Assembly: GCA_039030335.1 (NCBI GenBank)
Contig: JBCCEJ010000040.1
Coordinates: 1 to 51,820, forward strand
Length of the DNA stretch: 51,820 nucleotides
Direction: 5' to 3'
Source of the DNA: JBCCEJ01 sp039030335
GTDB taxonomy: Bacteria; Pseudomonadota; Gammaproteobacteria; HK1
Shown: positions 19,396 to 26,495 of the stretch, one piece after another
Numbering within the stretch: the first letter of the stretch is position 1
Layout: every line of letters starts with the position of its first letter
Translations under genes and position numbers: made by a program
Notes under the pieces: model-generated
Seen by the model: only the letters and a program-made list of their open reading frames with translations
The model's database searches: none
Told to the model about the DNA's origin: nothing

Positions 19396-19410
19396 TGTTG
19401 CACTGCAACA
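19396..19410. promoter_or_regulatory. Candidate PHA-regulator operator (TGTTGCA-C-TGCAACA)
   Basis: A perfect 7+1+7 inverted repeat 20 bp upstream of phaC in the 135-bp divergent region shared with the crotonase-like gene. TGC-rich palindromes are bound by PhaR, the PHA-granule-sensing repressor, in other proteobacteria. Assignment to PhaR is inference; no phaR gene is in the window. Confidence 0.5.
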
Positions 19411-19511
19411 ACGCGATCAATAATAGTGTTCGAACGTTGACGAAACAAGGGGTTATTGCGCAGGATCGCCGGTCCAGGCCGTTCCCGGCCGTAGTCGAAG
19501 AGCGAACGCAC

Positions 19512-20309
19512 ATGAGCACGACCGCGCCCGTCACCGACAATGACGAACCGCTACTGCTAAACACGCTGCAAGACGGCGTGCGCTACCTGACGCTAAACCG
19601 GCCGCGCCAGTTCAACCCGCTGAGCGAGAATATGCTGACAGCGCTGCGCACGGCGTTGGATGAAGCCGGTGATGATGCGCACACCCGCGTCATCGTGGTG
19701 GGAGCCAATGGCAAGGCGTTCTGCGCGGGCCACGACTTGCGCGAGATGCGCTCGCACCACGGTCAGGATTACTACGAAACCCTGTTTCAGCAGTGCTCGG
19801 GTCTGATGCAGGCGCTGGTTGAGATCCCAAAACCGGTGATCGCCGCCGTCCAGGGCATCGCGACGGCGGCCGGCTGCCAGCTGGTCGCACAGTGCGATCT
19901 GGCCGTGGCGGCCGAGTCCGCGCAGTTCGCCGTGTCCGGTGTCAACCTGGGGCTCTTCTGCAGCACGCCGAGCGTCGCTCTGAGTCGCAACGTCGCGCGC
20001 AAGAAAGCCTTCGAGATGCTCGTGACAGGGCAGTTCATCAGCGCCGACAAGGCACTCGAATACGGCCTCGTCAATCGCGTCGCGCCCGATGATGCGCTGT
20101 TAGCGGAGGTCAAGACGCTCACCGATGCGATCACGGCAAAACCCGCGGTAGCGATCGAAACGGGCAAGCGGATGTTCTACCAGCAGATCGAGCGCAACCT
20201 CGAAGGTGCTTACGCCTATGCCGGCGAAGTGATGGCCTGCAATATGATGGCGGCCGACACCGTAGAAGGCGTAGACGCGTTTCTCGAAAAGCGACCGCCG
20301 CGCTGGTAA
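19512..20309 (+). CDS. Enoyl-CoA hydratase/isomerase family, ECHDC3-like, catalytic glutamates missing
   Basis: A 265-residue crotonase-fold protein. The start is taken at MSTTAPVTDND (ATG 19512), because the open frame extending upstream is antisense to phaC. The fold signature is clear: NRPRQFNPLS, AFCAGHDLREM and GIATAAGCQLVAQCDLAVA. Crotonase uses two glutamates; at the first position this protein has Gln (GCQLVAQCDL instead of GCELAMMCD) and at the second the PEI.LG segment reads SGVNLGLFCSTPSVALSR. Both features match human ECHDC3 and its relatives, whose reaction is not established. Ordinary hydratase activity, including LiuC activity, is therefore doubtful. It shares a divergent promoter region with phaC. 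Confidence 0.85.
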   Translation: MSTTAPVTDNDEPLLLNTLQDGVRYLTLNRPRQFNPLSENMLTALRTALDEAGDDAHTRVIVVGANGKAFCAGHDLREMRSHHGQDYYETLFQQCSGLMQALVEIPKPVIAAVQGIATAAGCQLVAQCDLAVAAESAQFAVSGVNLGLFCSTPSVALSRNVARKKAFEMLVTGQFISADKALEYGLVNRVAPDDALLAEVKTLTDAITAKPAVAIETGKRMFYQQIERNLEGAYAYAGEVMACNMMAADTVEGVDAFLEKRPPRW

Positions 20310-20360
20310 CGCCAGTCATCCCGTTCGGGACAGTGCGCCAATCACAGCCGGTCGCGGTAT

Positions 20361-21239
20361 ATGTCCGCTAGCTCGCCGGTTGTGGACCATCTGTCGATAG
20401 AACGGGCAGCCGACGGTGTCGACTGGTCCGGCAATCGCCACGAACCAGGCGTCCGAACAGCACGGATCGTAAGCCTCGTGCCGAGTCTGACCGAACTACT
20501 GTTCGACCTCGGCTTGGACACGCAGATCGTCGGCCGGACCGGCTTTTGTATTCATCCCAAGGCCGCGGTGCGCAAGGTGCCGAAAGTCGGCGGCACAAAA
20601 GACATCAAACTCGAGCGCATCATCAGCCTCAAACCCACACACGTCATCGTGAACGTGGACGAGAACCGGCGCGAAGACGCCGACGCGCTGCGGGATGCGG
20701 GTATTGCCGTGGTCGTTACCCACCCGATGGAGCCGGCCGACAATCTCGCCCTATACACCTTAGCGGGCCGGCTGTTCGGTGTAGAACAGCGCGCCGCGGA
20801 ACTCTGCGACGCGCTTCGGGCAGCGCTTGCCGATATCAGCAGCCACGATATGAAGCTCGGTGTGTTGTATCTGATCTGGCGCCGGCCCTGGATGACCATT
20901 TCAGCCGATACGTATCTCGCACGGATGCTGGCACTGGCAGGACTCGAGCCCGTCGCGGTCGACACCGATGCGCGCTACCCGCAGGTCGAAGACGACGACC
21001 CGGCATGGCAGCGGGCCGACGCGGTGCTGCTGTCCAGCGAACCGTTTCCGTTTCGCGCGAAGCACATACCTGAGGTGGCGTCGATGCGCGGGAGATCCGT
21101 TGATCGGGTCATGTGTGTCGATGGCGAACTACTCTCGTGGTACGGCAGCCGCGCCGTGGGAGGCGTGCGCTACGCAAAAGCGCTGGGCGACCGGTTGCGC
21201 GCATCCGTTGCCGGTGCAACGGGGCAACGGGATCGATGA
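20361..21239 (+). CDS. BtuF-fold (helical-backbone) cobalamin/metal-binding protein without signal peptide
   Basis: A 292-residue member of the periplasmic-binding-like family with a long central helix (TroA/BtuF fold). It starts its core with RIVSLVPSLTELLFDLGLDTQIVGRTGFCIHP, the usual beginning of cobalamin-binding BtuF-like proteins, followed by VPKVGGTKDIKLERIISLKPTHVIVN. No hydrophobic signal peptide or lipobox is visible at the N-terminus, so it is probably cytoplasmic, unlike true BtuF. No BtuC or BtuD genes are adjacent. The neighbouring small DUF1289 gene may be co-transcribed. A cobalamin-related role would fit the presence of IcmF, but ligand identity is unproven. Confidence 0.82.
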   Translation: MSASSPVVDHLSIERAADGVDWSGNRHEPGVRTARIVSLVPSLTELLFDLGLDTQIVGRTGFCIHPKAAVRKVPKVGGTKDIKLERIISLKPTHVIVNVDENRREDADALRDAGIAVVVTHPMEPADNLALYTLAGRLFGVEQRAAELCDALRAALADISSHDMKLGVLYLIWRRPWMTISADTYLARMLALAGLEPVAVDTDARYPQVEDDDPAWQRADAVLLSSEPFPFRAKHIPEVASMRGRSVDRVMCVDGELLSWYGSRAVGGVRYAKALGDRLRASVAGATGQRDR

Positions 21240-21350
21240 CGGTAGGGCATGAGTTGACGACGCTCTTGAACAAGCGCGGAACGTCGTTGCACGCCGACAA
21301 TCTGCATGCTCCGACACCAACACCGCCGTAGCCGCAGGACAATCCTCGCG

Positions 21351-21536
21351 ATGAGCGAAGTCATCCCGTCACCTTGCGTCAACATCTGCGTCATCGACGC
21401 AGCCGGACAGACCTGCGTCGGCTGCTATCGCACGCTGGATGAGATCGCGCGGTGGGCGACCATGCCAGCGGCCGAGCGCAATCAGATCATGGATGCGCTG
21501 GACGCCCGCATGGAGGCCGCATTCGAGGATGGCTGA
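21351..21536 (+). CDS. DUF1289 family small Cys-rich protein
   Basis: A 61-residue protein starting MSEVIPSPCVNICVID. The family pattern is complete: SPCVxxCxxD, then TCVGCYRTLDEIARWATM. The four cysteines (9, 13, 23 and 26 approximately) could bind a metal. Function is unknown in all organisms. The longer in-frame start at 21306 lacks the conserved boundary, so the internal ATG is preferred. The gene follows the BtuF-fold gene by 111 bp and converges on the S9 peptidase gene. Confidence 0.85.
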   Translation: MSEVIPSPCVNICVIDAAGQTCVGCYRTLDEIARWATMPAAERNQIMDALDARMEAAFEDG

Positions 21537-21557
21537 CCGCCCGGGGGCCGGAGTCGC

Positions 21558-23480
21558 TCAAAGGTTATCGATTGGAACCGGCTCGATGGCGTCGGCCGGC
21601 TCGAAACCAAACACGCGGCCGTAGAAGTACAGTTCCGCTTCCAATGTTCGCCTGATCGTGTCGGCCATGCGGAAGCCATGCTGTTCACCTTCGAACGCGA
21701 GGTAGGCTACCGGCAGGCCTTTGGCGCGGAGCGCCTCCACCATCATCTCCGCCTGGTTCGGCGGCACGACTTTGTCCTCAAGACCCTGAAAGAAGATGAC
21801 CGGGCAGTTCAGCTGGTCGGTAAACTGGATCGGCGAACGCTCGATGTAACGGGAACGCGTCTCCGGATAGGGTCCAATCAGTGAGTCGAGGTAGCGGGAC
21901 TCGAACTTGTGGGTGTCGGTCGCCAACGCTTCCAGTTCGCTAATGCCGTAATAGCTGGCGCCCGCTTTGAACGTGTCGTGGAAGACGAGCGCTGCGAGCG
22001 TTGTGAATCCGCCGGCGCTGCCACCGCGAATCGCGAGCCGATCGCCGTCCACCAGACCTTCGGCGGCCAGATGCCGAGCCGCGTTGACGCAGTCTTCAAC
22101 ATCAGCGATGCCCCACTGCTCCTTCAGCGCGTCGCGATAAACGCGTCCGAAACCGGTTGAGCCACGGTAGTTCACATCGACGACGGCAAAACCGCGGCTG
22201 GTCCAGAACTGCACGCGGGTATTGAGTACGGACGAGGTGCCACCGGTTGGCCCTCCATGACCTATCACGATCAGCGGCGGCCGTTCGCCATCGGGGGCAG
22301 CGTGAGAACCGCTCGTCGGTGCGTAAAAAAACGCGTGCACCTGCATGCCACCGCTTTCGAACCAGATCGAGCGCGGAATCGACAGGTGGTCCTTGTCAAT
22401 CGGCAGGCTCGCCGACTCGCGCAGCAGCTCGCTCTGACCGTCCGCCAGACCAAGTCGCACGACGCCGCCCGCGACGTCGGGTGCCCCGGCAGCGCAAGCG
22501 ACGAGATCGCCGGACACCCACAGGCAGTCGAATTCCGTGTAACCGACATCGATTTCACGCGCTGTGCCGGCACTCAGATCGTGCTGCGTCAGACGCCAGC
22601 TGCCATCGTCCGCCCAGGCCGCGACGAGCCGGTCCGGGCCGGCGAAACCGTAGGTGCGGTTGCCGAACTGCCAGTGCGGCTTCGCAAAGTCGGCGTTGCG
22701 CTGTACCAGGCAGCGCGGAGCGACACTGGCATCAGCCTCGACGTCGAGGCTGTAGAGGTTCCACCAGCCCGAGCGGTCGGACACAAAACAGAGCGAACCG
22801 TCCGGCGCCCACAGCGGCTGCAGGACCGATTCGTCCGGCCCCCCGACGACATGTCGCGGCGCCGTGTCACCGTCCAGAGACAACAGCCACAAGTCCGTGC
22901 CGTCCCACGGCATACGCGGATGATCCCAAGTGATGAAGGTTACCCACGCACCGCTCGCCGTAATGCGAGGCGCCGCGTAGAAATCATGTCCCGAGGCGAG
23001 CAATCGCACGGCACCCGAGTCGGCGTCGATCGCGACCAGTTCGTTACTCGGCTCGTGCCCCTCGCCCGTATGACTCTCGCGGACCGCGATCAGCTGATTG
23101 CGGTTCGCGTCAAACTGCGCTTCCGCATAGCGCCAGGGACCCTCGGCGGTCAGCGCCGTCGGAGTACCGTCGGTCCCGAGCGCGTAGATCCGCTGATCGG
23201 CGTCATTGCAAAACCAGACGCGCCCGCCGGCCACGCATAGCGCCGCTCCCCCGTACTCGTGGACGCGCGTTCGCACGCTGTACGGCGCGGGTAACATGTC
23301 TTCCGGCGCACCGCCGGGGCGCGCGCGCATCAACGCCTGCCGTCCGCCTTCCGCAGGCCTGCCTTCAACCCACCAGACCGTATCGCCGTCCAGGGCAACC
23401 TCGCTAAGGCGCAGCGAATCAGCCACGAGCGCATCAGTGGTGAGCGGCGATGGCCACGTACCGTACGGAGAAATCTGCAT
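21558..23480 (-). CDS. S9 family (prolyl oligopeptidase-type) peptidase
   Basis: A 640-residue serine peptidase with an N-terminal beta-propeller (about 1-380) and a C-terminal alpha/beta-hydrolase domain. The triad is visible: S488 in RGGSAGGF, D569 in GLEDKVVPP and H601 in EGEQHGF. The oxyanion region VIGHGGPTGGTSS and NYRGSTGFGRVYRDAL are typical of the dipeptidyl-aminopeptidase/acylaminoacyl-peptidase branch. No signal peptide is seen, so it is likely cytoplasmic and hydrolyses small peptides. It lies 31 bp downstream of the YihY/BrkB gene on the same strand and could be co-transcribed; no functional connection is evident. Confidence 0.92.
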   Translation of the reverse strand: MQISPYGTWPSPLTTDALVADSLRLSEVALDGDTVWWVEGRPAEGGRQALMRARPGGAPEDMLPAPYSVRTRVHEYGGAALCVAGGRVWFCNDADQRIYALGTDGTPTALTAEGPWRYAEAQFDANRNQLIAVRESHTGEGHEPSNELVAIDADSGAVRLLASGHDFYAAPRITASGAWVTFITWDHPRMPWDGTDLWLLSLDGDTAPRHVVGGPDESVLQPLWAPDGSLCFVSDRSGWWNLYSLDVEADASVAPRCLVQRNADFAKPHWQFGNRTYGFAGPDRLVAAWADDGSWRLTQHDLSAGTAREIDVGYTEFDCLWVSGDLVACAAGAPDVAGGVVRLGLADGQSELLRESASLPIDKDHLSIPRSIWFESGGMQVHAFFYAPTSGSHAAPDGERPPLIVIGHGGPTGGTSSVLNTRVQFWTSRGFAVVDVNYRGSTGFGRVYRDALKEQWGIADVEDCVNAARHLAAEGLVDGDRLAIRGGSAGGFTTLAALVFHDTFKAGASYYGISELEALATDTHKFESRYLDSLIGPYPETRSRYIERSPIQFTDQLNCPVIFFQGLEDKVVPPNQAEMMVEALRAKGLPVAYLAFEGEQHGFRMADTIRRTLEAELYFYGRVFGFEPADAIEPVPIDNL

Positions 23481-23511
23481 GTCTTAAAGTTTCCAGATGG
23501 GCGGGCGCGAC

Positions 23512-25005
23512 TCAGCGGTGCCGGCGTGCGCGAAAGCGTTCTTCGTCTCTACCGGCGGCGGCTTCCGGAGCGGTCGGTGACGGGCTGGCGCCATCCCCGG
23601 TTGTCGGGCTGGGTCCGGGCTCGGGCCCGGTCAGGGACTCCGATCCGGTTTCCGCCGTCACTTCAGAGACGGACTCCGCCAGCGCCAGGTCCCGCATCGT
23701 CATACCGGCACCGGCTTCACTAACGGCGCTATCCAGCGACGTGAAAACCGCTGACAGCGCCGCATCGTCCGGCAGGTTCTCGTTGCGCACTACGCTGCCG
23801 TCGACGGGTGCGCGAAGGGCAAACAGTACGTCAGCTACGGTCATCGACTGGAGATCCCGTGCGGGTGTATAGATACCACCGGCCTCTTCGCGATACATCA
23901 ACAAGCCCCACTTTTGCAGGCGCCCCAGCACTTCGCGCAGGGACTCGAGCGGCACCTTGAGCACAATCGCCAACTGGGTTAGAGAGGGCGGCGGTGCGCC
24001 CTGCACGAACGCGGTGGCAATTCGCCGCATGGCGAGCAGACCAACCCGTTCGCTGGTCGCATTGCCAAGTCGCAGCGCTTCCGCGCTCACGCCCAGATAC
24101 TGCGGGTTCTGCACATAGAATGCGACCGCCGCGCCGATCAGCAGAACGGTCCATCCGACGTACACCCAGACCATGAACACCATCAGGATGGCGAGGCTCG
24201 AATACACCGCTGCCCACTTACTGGTAGACCCGACGATGAACGCCGCAAATGCCCATCCCACCGACGCCCACAGCAAGCCGGCCACCAGCCCCCCGGTCAT
24301 CGCGGCGCTCAGCTTGACCCGCGTGTTGGGGATGTACGCATAAACGAAGGCGAACGCAGCGATCACAAGCAGGTAAGGCAGCAAACCGATGAAGAAGCGG
24401 ATCAGAGCGCCAAACGGCTCCATCGCCATCAACTGCTGCACCAGATCGCTGCTCAGCAACGAGGCGAAGATACCCATCGCCGAAAACACGAGCACCGGCC
24501 CGACCAATACGACACTCAGGTAACGCGAAAACCGATCTACCAGCCGCCGGCTTCGCCGTATGCGCCAGGCGAAATTCAACGCGCTCTCGATCTTCTGCAT
24601 CAGCGAGATCACGGTGTAGATGAGCAGCGCGAGACCCAGCGAACCGAGCGCGCCAACCTTCATGTTCTCGACGAAGCCGACGATCTGGTCGGTGATGCGG
24701 ATGCCCTGCTCACCGAGCGGCGCCAGTACGTTCAGGAGCGTGGGCTCGAGCTGGTTGTGCACGCCGAACGCTTTCAGAACCGAGAAGCTGACCGCCAGCA
24801 ACGGCACCAGCGACAGCAGCGTGGTGTAGACGAGCCCCATCGCCCGCAGCGACAGCTGCCCGTCGCGCGCTTCACGCACGACCGTGCGCAGCACCCGGAC
24901 GGCAAATGAGAGCCGGCTGCCGCGGGATCCCGCCACCAACGCCATGTTGGCCGAACCGACCGCGCCGGCCACCGCGCCGCGCAGGTTGTCAAACCACGTA
25001 TCCAT
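23512..25005 (-). CDS. YihY/BrkB family inner-membrane protein with winged-helix-like C-terminus
   Basis: A 497-residue protein. The first 300 residues form the YihY/virulence-factor-BrkB membrane domain with about six hydrophobic segments (for example at GLALLIYTVISLM, SVVLVGPVLVFSAMGIF, LLPYLLVIAAFAFVYAY, GGLVAGLLWASVGWAFAAFIV and LAILMVFMVWVYVGWTVLLIGAAVAFYV). The family was once misnamed ribonuclease BN. About residues 320-400 read like a winged-helix module (LAIVLKVPLESLREVLGRLQKWGLLMYREE). The last 60 or so residues are a Ser/Pro/Glu-rich, probably disordered tail. Function is unknown; transport or envelope integrity has been suggested for relatives. Confidence 0.87.
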   Translation of the reverse strand: MDTWFDNLRGAVAGAVGSANMALVAGSRGSRLSFAVRVLRTVVREARDGQLSLRAMGLVYTTLLSLVPLLAVSFSVLKAFGVHNQLEPTLLNVLAPLGEQGIRITDQIVGFVENMKVGALGSLGLALLIYTVISLMQKIESALNFAWRIRRSRRLVDRFSRYLSVVLVGPVLVFSAMGIFASLLSSDLVQQLMAMEPFGALIRFFIGLLPYLLVIAAFAFVYAYIPNTRVKLSAAMTGGLVAGLLWASVGWAFAAFIVGSTSKWAAVYSSLAILMVFMVWVYVGWTVLLIGAAVAFYVQNPQYLGVSAEALRLGNATSERVGLLAMRRIATAFVQGAPPPSLTQLAIVLKVPLESLREVLGRLQKWGLLMYREEAGGIYTPARDLQSMTVADVLFALRAPVDGSVVRNENLPDDAALSAVFTSLDSAVSEAGAGMTMRDLALAESVSEVTAETGSESLTGPEPGPSPTTGDGASPSPTAPEAAAGRDEERFRARRHR

Positions 25006-25102
25006 CTAGCCAAAAATGTAGCAGACCGGCGCGCGGAGAGCCCCACGAGATTGGCGTTGTCAGGCGCCTGTCACCAAACGGCCAGCCCGGTGGCGATACC
25101 GT

Positions 25103-25987
25103 CTATGACTCGCGCAGGTGTGCGATCACGTCTTGCTCGAACTGCGCCAACGACGCCTCCAGGTCCGGGAGAAACGGTGGCAGCGGCAGGGCCACCCGGT
25201 GCACGCCAGCTTCGCCGAGGCGCGCCACGGCTTCGAGCGGATCGGCGCCGCTGCCTGGCAGCGCCTCCGGACACCCCATCGTGATCTCGAGCGCCCCGGG
25301 GTCCCGGCCAGCCCGTTCGGCTTCTTCACGTGCCTGCTCCACCAACGGCCAGATCTCGACCTGGGAACCAGTGGCGGGGAAGTAACCATCGCCGAGCCGG
25401 CCGGCACGCCGTGCGGCAAATGGTGTGTGACCGCCGACCAGGATCGGCACATGGCCGCCGACTGGCCGCGGCACACAGTTCATGCCCGTGAACTCCACGA
25501 ATTCACCATGGTAGCTCGCGTCCTCGTGAGCCCACAGCGCGCGCATTGCGCCGATGTACTCATCCGCCCGCTTGCCCCGACGCTCGAAAGGCACACCAAG
25601 GGCGGCGAATTCCTCGGCCAGCCAACCGACGCCAATGCCCAGACTCAATCGTCCGCCGGACATATGGTGGAGCGTCGCCACTTCCTTGGCGAGAACCAGA
25701 GGATTGCGCTGCGGTAACACGAGCACGCCGGTGATGAAGCGAAGCCGCGTGGTCGCGCCGGCTGCAAACGCCTGCCAGATCAGCGGATCGGGCATGTTGA
25801 TATCACGCCCGCCGGGCAGCCGTCCGGTCGGCGAGTAGGGATATTCCGATTGATAATCAGAGGGAATAGCAACGTGTTCCGGGCAGATCAGTGCCTCGAA
25901 TCCATACTGTTCCGCCAGACGCGCAAGGCGCAGTGCATCCGCACCGTCCGGGAAGGTGACGTTGGCAAAGTGCAGGGCAAATTTCAT
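25103..25987 (-). CDS. LLM-class (luciferase-like) F420/flavin-dependent oxidoreductase
   Basis: A protein of about 294 residues with the bacterial-luciferase-like TIM barrel. Visible segments are MKFALHFANVTFPDGADALRLARLAEQYGFEALICPEHV at the N-terminus, LRFITGVLVLPQRNPLVLAKEVATLHHMSGGRLSLGIGVGWLAEEFAALGVPFERRG in the middle and VPILVGGHTPFAARRAGRLGDGYFP. This matches the F420-dependent-type subgroup common in actinobacteria and also in gammaproteobacteria. Whether the cofactor is F420 or FMN cannot be read from sequence. The start is set at MKFALHF; an in-frame ATG six codons earlier (26005) is possible. It follows crcB on the same strand by 84 bp. Substrate unknown. Confidence 0.87.
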   Translation of the reverse strand: MKFALHFANVTFPDGADALRLARLAEQYGFEALICPEHVAIPSDYQSEYPYSPTGRLPGGRDINMPDPLIWQAFAAGATTRLRFITGVLVLPQRNPLVLAKEVATLHHMSGGRLSLGIGVGWLAEEFAALGVPFERRGKRADEYIGAMRALWAHEDASYHGEFVEFTGMNCVPRPVGGHVPILVGGHTPFAARRAGRLGDGYFPATGSQVEIWPLVEQAREEAERAGRDPGALEITMGCPEALPGSGADPLEAVARLGEAGVHRVALPLPPFLPDLEASLAQFEQDVIAHLRES

Positions 25988-26071
25988 GCGGGTCGGCCCA
26001 TTCACGAGATCGTGGACCGCACTTTAGCGCAGGTGTATAACCGGCGGGCCGCGGCTCCGGGCAGCGCCGGC

Positions 26072-26452
26072 TCAGGCGGGCATCAGGCTCCGGCCAAGCC
26101 GCAGGCCAAGCCAGCAAACCAGCAGACATATGCAGACACTCGTCGCGACGTTGACGAGCGCCGCCGGCCAGCGCCCGCTCTCGAGCAGTGCGAGTGTTTC
26201 AAGCGAAAACGTCGAGAACGTCGTGAGGGCACCCAACAGGCCGGTAATGAGGCCCAGCCTCAGCACTGGTGTCAGATCGCCGCGCTCTACCATCGTCGCG
26301 TACAGAACCCCGATCAGCAGCGATCCGACCACGTTTACCGTCAGCGTGCCCCATGGGAAGTCCCGTCCGAGCACCGCGTGTGCGAACTGCGCCAGCGCGA
26401 AGCGCAAGACGGCGCCGAACGCGCCACCAACGGCCACGGCGATCCATTGCAT
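26072..26452 (-). CDS. crcB: Fluoride-selective channel CrcB/Fluc
   Basis: A 126-residue, four-helix membrane protein. Family signatures are GGAFGAVLRFALAQ at the N-terminus, FPWGTLTVNVVGSLLIGVL in helix 2 and TGLLGALTTFSTFSLET in the broken third helix, including the conserved Asn and the TTFSTF phenylalanines that line the pore. It functions as an antiparallel dimer exporting fluoride. Only 43 bp separate it from the upstream acyl-CoA dehydrogenase gene, and no fluoride riboswitch is seen in that interval, so constitutive or read-through expression is likely. Confidence 0.95.
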   Translation of the reverse strand: MQWIAVAVGGAFGAVLRFALAQFAHAVLGRDFPWGTLTVNVVGSLLIGVLYATMVERGDLTPVLRLGLITGLLGALTTFSTFSLETLALLESGRWPAALVNVATSVCICLLVCWLGLRLGRSLMPA

Positions 26453-26495
26453 ATGACTAACCGCCGCCGCGCCGACTGAACCGGCTTCCTGCCCG

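Noticed and set aside
18606..19511. Long upstream extension of the ECHDC3-like frame
   Set aside because: Antisense to phaC and lacks crotonase homology; the ATG at 19512 fits the family start.
21236..21331. 31-codon plus-strand frame overlapping the BtuF-fold gene stop by ATGA
   Set aside because: No recognisable features and no support other than the overlap; could be chance. Left unannotated.
26453..26495. Possible fluoride riboswitch before crcB
   Set aside because: The 43-bp gap is too short and shows no riboswitch-like structure.
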